DNA of 64,000 nucleotides from Pyropia yezoensis. Its lineage: Eukaryota > Rhodophyta > Bangiophyceae > Bangiales > Bangiaceae. The translations under genes were made by a program, and so were the position numbers. The notes beneath the pieces were generated by a model that was not told the DNA's origin, did not search any database, and worked only from the letters and a program-made list of their open reading frames with translations. Positions 31,809 through 42,457 of this stretch are shown piece after piece; position 1 is the stretch's first letter; each line of letters begins with the position of its first letter. The stretch covers positions 28,118,951-28,182,950 of the forward strand of contig CM020620.1 of assembly GCA_009829735.1 (NCBI GenBank), given 5' to 3'.

Positions 31809-33985
31809 TTACTCGTTTCCCGTGCTCGGCCGGGTACTATCTGCCGGGATATCTGGGAGAGGAGGTGCCTCCTCGACTGCCAGTACTCCTCCTGGAACTT
31901 GCTGCATACCCGGTGCCGGGCCTCTGGCGGGATACCCCCCAATGGATGCCTTGCGTTGCGCCGCTGCCCGTCGAGACTCCTCCGGGATGAGCGGGCATGC
32001 GGGCACCCCGTGTTGGGGGTCTCCGCACAGCATGCATCCGGACGTGCCGGCCGTCCCGGGCGTCCGCGTCGGGTTGGCTCCAAAGGTCCGGTTGCCTGCC
32101 TCGGGCGCCCAAGTGTCTGCCCCTTGGTAGGCCTTGGGTCCCGGTGCCAACCGGAACATGGACTCCCCAAGCCGGTTGGTGCTACCAGCGATGTGCGGAG
32201 GTGCCTCCGTACGCACTGCCCATGTCGGCAGGGGTTGGTGGGGGTTACTTTTAACCGGGGCATAACCCGTAGTCCGCACGTACGGGACGCGCCGTCCCGC
32301 TCCCTCGTTGACCTGGAACTGGGTCCCAGCCGGGGCGATGTACGCCACCGTACCATGCTCATCAATCACCGGCGTCGCCGGTAGCAACAGGTGGCCCTGT
32401 TGGTCGAGTAGAGGTTCATCCTCACCCGTGGGGGCATACTCGGTTGCCACCAGTACTGGTGCGGCCTTACGTTCCACCTCTTCTTGCCTCGGTACCGGGG
32501 TGAGACTGGGCTTGCCTCCCTCACCCTTGGGCTTCGGGGCCAAGGCATATTCCGGGTGTAGAACCCGGAAGGCGTCCCCTAGGGACTTGCACATGTGCAT
32601 CAGTCGACTGAAGTTCGTCCGGGCCGTATTGGCTCCCCGTGCGGATATCCGCACATAGTTGGGTGCTCCTGCGAACAGGATGGCCCGTAGCTCCCCTTCG
32701 CCTAGAAGCTTCCCCAGCTCGCAGTCGAGCCCTTGGATCCGGCGTCCAAACATCTCCTCATCCTTCCAGGACTGGGCGGTGGCGGTGCGGAGGGCCCGAT
32801 AGTGGTCTTCGCACTTGTCCTCACTCAGGTAGCTGCTCAGCAGCTCCTTCAGTATACCACGGTAATCCATGGGGGTGGCCGCGACCCTCATTTTCGGCAT
32901 CGGTAATGCCTGGCGGAGGATGCCTCGTACCCGTTCACTAACGAAGAACGGAAGGATCTCCAGCGCCAGCCCCTCGTTGACGAGTGCCTTGTCCGAGGCT
33001 GCCTTGAAGCAATCAAGAAGCCAATGACTGCCAACGGGCGTCCGTTCGGGCCCCCGAACACGAAGACTGCCTTCATCAGGGTCTGCATGGAGCGGATCGC
33101 TCGGTGCGAGGTAGTACGCATTGATTCCGATACGGTAGTGGATCGGTCCTCCGAACGATAACGTTCAGGAGTCAGTACCGACCTGCAGACTTTGTTGACA
33201 ATCTCCGTGTCCGCGTCCTGGATGTCCAGTCGCTTGGCCAGTTGATAAGTAAGCTCATCGGACTCCATCTGCTTCAGTAAGCTCGGAGTAACCTGCGCTG
33301 TCATCGCTTGCACCAGTGACGCTGGAACTTCCGGCGTCGGCGCCTCGGGTACCCGAGTTGCTTGGCTTCCGTCGTTGATGGGATACTGCGAGACGGTGCC
33401 GCCTCCCCCCATCGCCGACTCTGTTCCGGCGTTTGTATCCGCCGGATCATGTCCGCGGAGCCCGCTCTGGGTGGTCCGAGCGTAGCGCTCCGTATGGCTA
33501 CGTTCCAACTCGGCTGACGAGTCGGATCCATAACCCGCCGTGTCCGGGGGTCGTCCAGGAGTAGCAACACCGTGGTTGACCCTGGTGGACTCCGAAAGTA
33601 GTCCGGCCGGTTCGAACCGTACTGGTGTGGGAGGAACACGACGGGGTACCGTCGTGTGGCGTGTTGACATCAGCGCAGCCATTGCGTCCTCCGTACGCTC
33701 TTGACGGGCGTCGAGTCCGGTGAACCGGGCCTCGATGCAGGCCAATGATGCCATCAGGGAGTCTACTGGTGAAGGTGGCCGCGGCGTGAGGTCAACAGAG
33801 GACAGTTGCGGCGGTCCGCCGCCCCCGGCCATCCGTGCCGTACCAAACGTCGATCCGGCACCGGAGAGCGTCGGCGTCTCAACGTTGTCGATCGGGTTAT
33901 CGATCCCGGTTCCCGGGTTCAGCTCCGGGGTCGGCGTCGACGCCGATCCGTCATCTTGAGCGTTCCCCGTCTCTTGGGTAGACAT
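31809..33985 (-). pseudogene. Element B gag, frameshifted
   Basis: Starts MSTQETGNAQDDG near 33985 and matches Gag of D throughout. One frame ends at 32888 and the other continues from about 32900 to 31809, so a single indel near 32900-33020 splits it. The second half contains the capsid-like region and knuckle CMLCGDPQHGVPAC. Confidence 0.85.
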
Positions 33986-34190
33986 AGTCACAATCAGTCA
34001 ACCGACGTAACAGTCACCACGTATGAGAGAGCGAGGGGGTAGAAGGGGGAGAGTAACAGTAGATCGACGTCAAACGCAACCACTCAACACAATCAAACTG
34101 ATCACAGCACCACGAGTACAAGGAAGGGACCGGATCCCGATCCGTGTGCCAGGGCCTAAGACGGCGTCACCACAAGGGTGACGGAAGCCC

Positions 34191-34209
34191 GTCTCCTGCT
34201 GCTTCACCA
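34191..34209 (-). promoter_or_regulatory. Primer-binding site of element B
   Basis: GTCTCCTGCTGCTTCACCA on the plus strand, one base from the LTR. It differs at a couple of positions from the version in A, C and D. Confidence 0.75.
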
Positions 34210-34210
34210 A

Positions 34211-34572
34211 TGTAGCACAATAGGTATCCGCTGCACGTCCACTCTCAGGGAACACTCACCAAGGGGGATCGGCACGAACGTCACCGGGAGGCCAAGGTTG
34301 CTGTCCTTGGAGCACAAGCCACAGGACCAAGATGGGAGCCCAAATGGGAGGGGTTTGTTGTTCTACCTTGGCCGAAGGTGAATTCGCCGCCGGCCCCATC
34401 GTTACAAACTCTCGGAGACATTACTAACTATCTTCCGCCCCAAGATGCAAGTCCCTCTTGGCATACGTAACTTATAGATACCGTGACCAATACGGACTCT
34501 TAAATTGAAAGTTAAGGGTTAGAAGTAGCCCCCGTAATATAGAGTCACAATACGGCCAACCATATTGCTACA
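34211..34572 (-). repeat. 5' LTR of element B
   Basis: 362 bp, TGTAGCACAATAGG to CATATTGCTACA on the plus strand. Followed at once by the second copy of the GAGGT duplication. Confidence 0.9.
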
Positions 34573-35382
34573 GAGGTATCCTACTATCTGGAAACGGTCA
34601 ACTGGCTGCTGAGGAATTACGCCACGGAGAACGATCTCCATGCTCAAAAGGCTGAGTTCAACTCCGCCTCACAGGACCTTGACGATGACGAGAACGCGTT
34701 CTATACGCATCCAAGGGAAATCCACGCTAAACGTAGATACTTCCAACCGGTGCCCCAGTTGAGGGCCCGGTTTGTCCAAGCGTTACGCTCGGAGGTACGG
34801 GTGGACCTCATTTCCTACGTGGTGGACCACCCTAATATCCCCATGCAGGGGTTGGTGCAGTATGCGCGCCACCGCAGGGACGCAGTCGGCCGCCGCGAGG
34901 TGGAGGCCAAGATGCTGAAGGAGGCATAAGTATCTGACCACCGGGCTGAGGGGGCGGCCAGCAAGGCCGAGCGGGCCGCTCGACGCGCCTAGCCGCGCGT
35001 GTTGGCGGCCGCGGTTACGTCTACGGCAACAGTGACGGTGGTGCCCCTTCCTAGTTCACCCTCCGCTCCGCCGAAGGCGAGTGAGCCCTCTGCCCCTAAG
35101 CGGGGAGGCACTCCCCATCGCTTCCCCTGCGACATGTGCAAAAGCCTGTAGCATAAGACGCGGCTTTGTCCGTCCCTACCGGAGTCAGTTCGAGCTTACA
35201 TGGCTCGGAAGCGGCCCGAACGGCCGTCGTCGAGGCCAGGCAGCCGTCCCTCGGGAGTAGCCGCAGCCGTTGTGAAGGCGCCGGCGGATGCAGAGGCAAG
35301 TACCTCTGGCGGACCGGCGCATATGGAGGACTTCTCTGAGAGTACTACCCCTACTTCGGGCCTGTCGTCGGGAAACGAGTAG
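34573..35382 (+). pseudogene. Element E gag, second half
   Basis: Frame with TAA at 34927-34929, TAG in RRA*PRV (about 34990) and TAG inside the zinc knuckle (CDMCKSL*HKTRLC, near 35150). It ends with TAG at 35380-35382. Capsid C-terminal region (RYFQPVPQLRARFVQAL), then a basic segment, the knuckle and an acidic tail. Confidence 0.7.
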
Positions 35383-35429
35383 AGGACGGGCTCCCAACGG
35401 ATCCCCATACGGCGGCTTTGGCACCCGAG

Positions 35430-35615
35430 GGGCCAAGGAAAAATCTTTGCCGCCCGCACACGCGGAAGACCAAGCTCTTATAGCTTCCCCCTGGAGTGGA
35501 CCGTAATGAGGTCCTTTGTTGTGTTAAGCCATCTTCTGCTTACCAGGTGGCGGTGTGCTTGTTTTTGAAAGAGGGGTATGAGCTTGCTATGCATGCTGTG
35601 CTTGACACAAGTTGT
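35430..35615 (+). pseudogene. Element E protease, first part
   Basis: The frame with YQVAVCLFLKEGYELAMHAV and then LDTS is a retropepsin N-terminus. The active-site triad DTS is the last complete codon set before the LTR of C1. Confidence 0.55.
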
Positions 35616-36084
35616 TGCGGCAAAAACCATTCGCACACGCGACACCCAAGTTGGGGCGGTGCGCAAGGGCTGCCTCCCGTGTCGGTGGAACCGGAAGAAG
35701 TGCAAGTCGCACACACTCTATCCCTGTTGTGGGGCAATCCCCCCACTGACAAACAAGAAGACGGTGTGTGGGCCTACAGTTTCTTGGTCGGGACGAGGAA
35801 GCAAGGCCAAGCTCCGCTGTCCCTCCCCTTATCCCCCCAGGGTCCCCTCAGAATCTCGCCACTCAGAATCTCCCACCCCAGCACCTGCCCACCGGGCCAC
35901 ACGAAAATTCAAGACGATAAATGCAGAAAACACTCAAATCCAAGTTGGATTTACTACTAAGCTAACTACTCCAAACTTAGGGAATATGGACCCAAATGCA
36001 GGGGGAGGAACGGGTCAGGCTAGTGGCCTGCCGCCCCTGGCATGGCACGTGTTGCCCCCCTACCTTGGGGTCAATACTGTCACA
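35616..36084 (-). repeat. 3' LTR of element C1
   Basis: About 469 bp, from TGCGGCAAAAACC to ATACTGTCACA on the plus strand. It is bounded on the inner side by a purine tract (minus strand). Confidence 0.88.
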
Positions 36085-36098
36085 CTCCCCTCTCCTCC
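36085..36098 (-). promoter_or_regulatory. Polypurine tract of element C1
   Basis: On the minus strand GGAGGAGAGGGGAG abuts the 3' LTR. Confidence 0.75.
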
Positions 36099-36448
36099 GT
36101 TCCGACCGACCCGGTCGGCCCTGCGAGGGGGCGTATAAACGCACGTCTTGCGTTGGGGGCGCCAGTTGCTGTCCCCCTGGTGCGTCATGTGGACGTGCAG
36201 GCAGTCACGCTGACCGCCCGTCTCCTCAAGCTTGCCCACTCGGCAGCTGGCTCTCCTCGGTTCTCACCTCACCACCACCAACACATCCTCTTCAGCTTAC
36301 CCTGGGCCGCTTCATGCTGGGGAGGCCACCCATTTACCCGCAATCCGAGCCCCCCTCAAATCGAGGCGGGTCTCGTGCAGCTGCAGCCAGGTCGTCTCTC
36401 CCTAACTTGGGGAGAGCCGTGGTGATCTAGGGGTTGGAGTCTGACTCC

Positions 36449-38407
36449 ATGCACGAGCGTATGGAGGACACCTCTTACGGTGTAACGCCCGCCGGGACTT
36501 CCGGCGGGGGCTCCGCAATCGCTCCGGGGGATGGGACTCCCGCGTCACCCGGCTTTGGGTTGGCGGCGGGATCTCCCCCGGAGACGGGCCTCGTCATCCC
36601 ACGGGAGGCCTTGAGGCGGTGGTTTTACCCCGCTTGGCTTCTATATGAGAAAAGCTTGACTGATCTCCGCTGTGGCCGAATTGGCACAGCGATGAGTCGT
36701 GTATGGGACCGCCTACGGGAGAAGTTCCCCCGTAGGGTCCGGTTTCCACCCGACTTCAGGTCGGACCAGTTTGCCTCCCTGGATGAGCACGAGGTCGGGG
36801 ACGTGCAGAGGGCCAAGGCCATGGTGGACCGCATGGAAGCTACCCCGGGCGCCGGCGACGTGCCGAACTTCACGTGGGACGCGGTGACAACTCGTCCCCC
36901 GTACCTTAACGAGGCCGATCCGCACACTCATCACTTTGATGTGCGGATGGAGAAGGACTTCCGGCGAGGTCCCTACTTGGTGACCTCGGCTCAACTCGAG
37001 CTTCCGCAGCAGTCCCCTGCTAGTAAGGAGCAGTACTACCCCAAGAAGCCCGAGTGGTGGCCTCAAGTTGAGGTCCCCTGCGGGTTTCCGGCGTTGCTAC
37101 CCCTGTTGCTCGACCACTTCGGCTCCACCATGTTGGTGGCCAGCCCGGACCACTTGGTGTTCGCCATGTTGGCAACCCAGTGGCTCCTCGAGGTCATGTC
37201 GACCTGGGTGGCTTGTGTCCAGCGGCGGGGAATGCTCTGGCATCTTACCCCCCGGCTTATCCAAGGCTTGGAACAGCTCACCCCTCAGCTAGTTGCTGAG
37301 GGGTGCTCATCAGGGCAGCGCACTCCACTTGAGGAGACGCTCCGTCTTCATAAGTTCATTGAAAGGGAGAGCATTGAGCACAAGTTGCGCCGATCCTCCC
37401 GCGGGCCCAAGGACGATGGCGCACTTCGCCAGTTCGTCTGGGTCGCTCGTGAACTTCACGACGGCCGTGTGGTACTTCGAGAGGGGTTGGGCATCGGGGA
37501 CTACCCGTATGCCCCGGGGGTGGATCGCCACACTGCGCCGCCTCCGGACAAGGCAATCGTGATGCCTGTGCCCTCTCACGATGACTACATGACTCAACCC
37601 ACTGCGGGGGCCCCGAGTAGGGGTCGTAGTTACACTCGGGCACTGCCAACTCGGCGAGCCCCTCCGCTTCCTCCTGTCCCTTGCCAGCCGCACGGGGACA
37701 TCCCGATCAGCGTTGCCGTTGAGTCGTCCACTCCGGTGTCCCCCAACTTGGGGGCCACCCTCCTCACGGTTTATCCCAAGTTGGTATTGCCGGCCACGCC
37801 CGTGACCTCTGAGATGATGATCACCACGTTGGTGCGCACCATGTCTTGGTTGGCCGCGTCGTCAGCAACCCTTCAAGTTTCCGAGACTCCTCAACTTGAG
37901 GAGCGCGCTCGTACTGTTGTGGCGACCGCGAGTTGCGAGTCGGTAGCGGGGTTCATGACGACCAAGTTGGCTCGTATTGGGTCGATTGAGCCCCAGCCCG
38001 CCCCACTTGGGCGCGGCAAGCGTCGGGCAAGCCGGGCATACTCGCCTCCTCGCCATCGTCGCCGTCACTCGCGGCGGTCTCCCTCCGGAGCGGAAGACGA
38101 GTTGTCTTATTCTGTCTCGGAGTCCTCTGCCTCGTCGGAGACGGAGTCGGTCCGGCGTCTGCGTCGCCAACTTGCGCGCAAGACCGAGCAGAAGAGTAGC
38201 CGCGGTCGTCGCCACTTGCGCGACCGTGAGAGGCGCGACGGTTCCGACTTGGAGCCGCCGCCCCCGCCGACGGGTGGGGAACGTTATCGGCGTGGATCTC
38301 GCCGCTCGCCTCCACGTGAGGGCGAGGGCCGTGGGGTTGAAGAGTCTAGCATGCGTGCCAAGTTGGCAGCTGCCTTGGTTGTGAGAGTGTGTGGGATAGG
38401 GTTGTAG
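36449..38407 (+). CDS. Intact antisense ORF of element C1 (652 aa, unknown)
   Basis: ATG at 36449 (MHERMEDTSYG) to TAG at 38405-38407 with no internal stop, on the strand opposite gag-pol and 72 bp from the pol stop. Residues 1-50 are Gly/Ser/Pro-rich. About 55-320 has globular composition (RRWFYPAWLLYEKSLTDL, PEWWPQVEVPCGFPALLPLL, LATQWLLEVMSTWVACVQ). About 330-510 is mixed Pro-rich. The C-terminus is strongly basic with Arg/Ser runs (GRGKRRASRAYSPPRHRRRH), suggesting nuclear entry or nucleic-acid binding. It lies outside pol, so it is not a shadow of it. No family recognised. Its position matches the antisense ORFs of A, B, D and F, but I cannot show sequence homology to those by eye. Confidence 0.7.
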   Translation: MHERMEDTSYGVTPAGTSGGGSAIAPGDGTPASPGFGLAAGSPPETGLVIPREALRRWFYPAWLLYEKSLTDLRCGRIGTAMSRVWDRLREKFPRRVRFPPDFRSDQFASLDEHEVGDVQRAKAMVDRMEATPGAGDVPNFTWDAVTTRPPYLNEADPHTHHFDVRMEKDFRRGPYLVTSAQLELPQQSPASKEQYYPKKPEWWPQVEVPCGFPALLPLLLDHFGSTMLVASPDHLVFAMLATQWLLEVMSTWVACVQRRGMLWHLTPRLIQGLEQLTPQLVAEGCSSGQRTPLEETLRLHKFIERESIEHKLRRSSRGPKDDGALRQFVWVARELHDGRVVLREGLGIGDYPYAPGVDRHTAPPPDKAIVMPVPSHDDYMTQPTAGAPSRGRSYTRALPTRRAPPLPPVPCQPHGDIPISVAVESSTPVSPNLGATLLTVYPKLVLPATPVTSEMMITTLVRTMSWLAASSATLQVSETPQLEERARTVVATASCESVAGFMTTKLARIGSIEPQPAPLGRGKRRASRAYSPPRHRRRHSRRSPSGAEDELSYSVSESSASSETESVRRLRRQLARKTEQKSSRGRRHLRDRERRDGSDLEPPPPPTGGERYRRGSRRSPPREGEGRGVEESSMRAKLAAALVVRVCGIGL

Positions 38408-38479
38408 TTAAAAGCCACGCTGCGTACCACTTCGACTTGAAGCACTCTCTTGGCACTGTCACTCGGCCTTCCCTCACGT

Positions 38480-41400
38480 TCAGGGGGGGCAGTTAGGGTC
38501 GATATCATTCCGGGCGAAGTATTCCCGGACCTTCTCAGCAGGAAGGTCCTTCACGTATTCCCACGTATCATCCTTGGCCTTATAGCTGAACCAACGCACC
38601 CTCAACATGAGGCGGTTAGTGTCCTCATCCCACCCGTGGTCGATGAACTTATCGAACACGTACTCCTGTGGGCCCTGTTTGGCCGCAGGTAGCGAAGGCA
38701 GGCGCCACGCTTTCAGCGCACGCGCTCAAGCTGGGTCGCCTGCAGGAGGTGATGCAACTTTGACCACGTCCTGTCCGTTTACTGTGCGGACCCCATCGTC
38801 ACTTTCGATAGGGAACCGCCACCCATCAGTACGATGGACCTGGTATGGCCCCTTCGTCTGGAATACCAGCTTACCCCCAGTTGGAGTGTGTGAGTGAACC
38901 AGTACCCAGTCACCCTGCCCGGGGACATGCTTAGCATTGCGCACCTTTTTGTCAAAAGTACGCTTGTAGCGCTTTTGCGCTGTGTCCATCTCAGCCCTCA
39001 CTTTAGGGATGAGTTTTTCAAGCCTAGCAGCGAACTCCGCCTTACTCTCAGTGGGAGTAGGCGTACTGCGACCATCCTCCCCAGTTGAGAGCGGCCGCCG
39101 CACGCCAATTGACCGCACGCGACGGGGGGTCACAAAAGCGAGGGGTACTTCCCCGGTAGATGAGTGAACCTGCGAATTGTAGACAGTCGTAAGAATAGAA
39201 ATGTATTGGTCCCACGTGTTCACGTGCTCACTCTCATAGTGGCGCAGCTGCCGAACAATAGTTTTGTTATAGCGCTCCACCTACCCATTAGTTTGTGGGT
39301 GGTAGGGGGTGGCATAGTTTGCCTGAACCCCCAACATATTCAGCACTCCCTGAAACAGTACGGACGCAAATTGCGGTCCATTGTCCGATCGTGTACTGTC
39401 CGGGATGCCATACGCGGCAATGCAGTGATCCAAGAAGGCTGACACGACCGACATGGCCGTGATCCCTGCCAGAGGGATCGCTCGCGTAAGTTTCGTGAAG
39501 CGATCGCAGATGGCCAGGAGGTACTGGTTGCCCTCCTCGGTCACTGGCAGTGGCCCAAGCATGTCCATTGCCAACGCGGCAAAGGGCTCCTTGGCCGGGA
39601 ACAGCAACATAGCCGTAGTAGGCCGCCGTTCCATCACACGGTTCTGCGCACAACTTGTGCGGGCAGCCACCCAACTGTAGATGTCCACCACCATGGACGG
39701 CCAGTAGTACCTGGTCTTCAGGGTCTGGTACAGTTTACTGGACCCCAGGTGTCCACCTGTGGGAGCGTTATGCTCCCTCTCAAAAATACTGTCCTTGAGG
39801 GATGCGGGGACGACAAGTTGTTTGGTCCCCTGGATTACCCCCCTCCTCAAGAGGAGGCCATCGTCTCCGATGAAGAACCGCTTCTCCGCCACTGTATCCA
39901 GCGTATCCCTCTGCGACTTGCAGAAGGAGTCCTCGGCCTGGGCCTTCACCACCTCTTCCAGAGACAGGGGCAAGTACTTCTTGTTCCCTGGCGCCTCGGG
40001 GTCCAACGCCTGACCCGAGCGCGTGACTACCTCCACGATGGGGATGTCCTCATCGACTGACTTGGTGTCCAGCCCCTCGGTAGGTACCCGAGAAAGGCCG
40101 TCGGCAAGGGCATGCTGCCTGCCAGGTCGGTACTCAATATCAAAGTTGAAGGGTGCCAGTCGCACCCTCCACCTGTTGAGGCGGGTGTTCGTGCAATCCG
40201 TCTTGAAGATGAACTGCAACGCGCGGTGGTCACAGCAGATGAGGAACTTCTCACCCTTTATGTAGTGACGAAGTGACGTCACCGCCCACACCACTGCGAG
40301 TCCCTCCTACTCGGTGACTCGATAGTTCTTCTCAGCCGAGTTCAGCCCCTTGCTGAAGTATCCTACTGGCAAGTACTCCTTGTCCGGCTGCTGCTGAAGC
40401 AGCACGCAACAAAGTTGGTCGTAGCTAGCATCCACGTCTAAGATGTAGTGGCCTCCCAACCTGGGACTAGCCAAGATAGGGGGCTTCAGCAGTAGCTCCC
40501 GAAGAGTCTCAAAGGATTCCTGCTCCACCCGACTTGGGGGAGGCAGGTTCTTCGGTAGCGTCGAGCTAACTAGCTCATTCAGCGGCTTCGCCACCTTGGC
40601 GAAGCCCTTGGTGAAACGTCGGTACACGTTACACATCCCGAGGAAGCTCCTCATCTGGGTCTGGGTCCGAGGGTACTGAGCCTTACGGATGGCCCTCAAG
40701 TTCTTCTCGTTGACACTGAGGCGCCCCGGACGGACAACATGTCCCAAGTATTCCACCTCCTGAGTGAAGAGGTGGCACATACTCGCCTTCAGTGACACAC
40801 CGGCGTCTGCAAGTAGCTTGAACACCTGGCCAAGATGGCCAATGTGCTCCTCCGGACTTCGGGAGAACACAATGATATCGTCTAGGTACACAAGACAGAT
40901 CTGCCACCGTACTCCGGCCAGAATCATGTCCATGGCGCGCTGGAACGTTGCCGGCGCGTTGCACAGTCCAAGCGGTAGTCGCTTGCACTGGTTGGTACCA
41001 CAGTGACAGGTAAAGGTAGTTTTATGCCTGTCTTCCGGGGCAATGGGAATTTGCCAATACCCCGCGTTACAGTCTAGGGTAGAGAACACGTTTGCCTCCC
41101 CTAGGGAGTCCAGACAGTCGTCCATTCTAGGGAGGGGATAACTGTCCTTCACCGTGCTCTCGTTCAGCTTACGGTAGTCGATACAGAACCGTGGGGTCCC
41201 ATCAACCTTGGGGACAATGACCACCGGACTCGCCCACTCGGCGTTGCTGGCCTCAATCACATCGAGGGCCTCCATGCGAGCGACTTGCTCCTAAACGAGG
41301 GCCCTTGAACGGGGCCCTCCCCTGTACGGCTGTTGGCGTATAGGGGGTGCACCGAGTTTCAACTCGATCCGTTGTTGAGTGGCTCTCATGAGTCCCAATT

Positions 41401-42457
41401 GACCATCCCACAGCTTGTGATATTGGTCCAAGAGGCGTTCAACTTGAACCCTCAACCTGGGTGGAACATTCTCCATGTTCACATGGGGCCGAGGAGAGGC
41501 GGCCGAATTGGCTTGGTGCTTCTCCTTTCCGGACCTAGGGTCGCTAGTCGCGCCCGCGTTGAGGGTGACCGCTACTACTGGTCCCTCATGTTTGTCGATA
41601 TAGCCGAACTTGGCTCCTGACTTGAAGTACTTGGGCGAGGGGTTCAGGTTCATCACCTGAATCCTCCACGGGACTCCGGCTTTGGAGTCCATCGTGCCAA
41701 GGGCAACATGCACTTGGTGCTTGCGAGCAAGACGGGGGTGAGGGTGCACCAACCCGTTCCCCGTATGATCAGGTACAACGTCAACGTGCGCCACCGAGTT
41801 GGGGGGCAACGTGACTTTACGGGCTAAACGCAGGGTAGCAGTAAACCCTTCTCTCACGGAGCAAACAGGCTTCGACTGTGAGACTGTCCCAGGAGCCACA
41901 GACGTTCCCCTACCGAGGATGGGCCTGGTCTTCCCATTCATCAACTTGACCCAATACTCAGGGCCACAAATCAGAGGCACTTGAGTTACAACATAAGGGG
42001 TACCCAAAAACAGGGGTACCGATATATTCTCGACTACTCTATAGGTCACGTCGACCTTATGGGTTCCCATCCTAGTTGGTAGGGTCACGACACCAACAAT
42101 GGGAAGTACCCCACCATTGATGTCGATCATATGATCGGCCTTAGACCTCCAGCGTTGGAGCTTCATCTCCTTGGATAATAGCGACTTGCGTATCAAAGAG
42201 GCTCCTGACCCGGTATCAAGTACGATACGGGCACAACAGGCACGGCCGGGGACTAGTTGCACCCGTCCAGCCACCTGGAAGATCTCTCCCGTCAGCACCG
42301 CGATGACCCGACGTGGGTTTACGTTCTTGGGGAATCCTACCCGAGATGGGCGGACTCCCTTAGGTCGCAGCAGTATCCGGCAGGGCTGGTTCGTCCTCTT
42401 GACCCATTTGGCCGAGGCTGCCGTTGTGAGCTTAGGACGGCCAGCTCCAACGGTCAT
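38480..42457 (-). pseudogene. Element C1 pol, one frame with four stops
   Basis: About 1,325 codons from ATG at 42457 to TGA at 38480-38482. In-frame TAG lie at 41291-41293, 40307-40309 and 39281-39283, and TGA at 38726-38728. There is no frameshift. Protease LDTGSGASLIRK; RT FCIDYRKLN and YLDD; RNase H DVDASYDQL; integrase MDMLGPLP, SDNGPQ and YHPQTNG*VERYNKT (the TAG sits at the Gln of the NGQVER motif). The chromodomain (FIDHGWDEDTNRLMLRVRW, then DDTWEYV) lies beyond the TGA. The first zinc-binding Cys of the integrase HHCC is Arg (ARTSCAQNR). The ATG overlaps the gag stop as ATGA. Confidence 0.88.

Larger units (their letters stand above)
23867..34572 (-). mobile_element. Complete Ty3/gypsy chromovirus B, 10.7 kb, inserted in E
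   Basis: LTRs at 23867-24228 and 34211-34572, both minus, with TGTAGCA/TGCTACA termini. They are flanked by a 5-bp target-site duplication GAGGT (23862-23866 and 34573-34577). Order in element orientation: LTR, primer-binding site, gag, pol, an intergenic part, an antisense ORF on the other strand, purine tract, LTR. The two LTRs differ at roughly 17 of 362 positions by eye, so the insertion is not recent. Same family as element D. Confidence 0.92.
34573..35615 (+). mobile_element. Element E, right part (gag end and protease start), cut by C1
   Basis: Continues the gag of 23025-23866 in the same frame. Its protease frame is interrupted after LDTS at 35615 by the 3' LTR of element C1. Confidence 0.75.

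Noticed and set aside
36449..38407. Antisense ORF as a mere shadow of pol
   Set aside because: It lies wholly downstream of the pol stop (38480 on the other strand) and within sequence with no coding on the element strand, so it is not an opposite-strand reading of pol.
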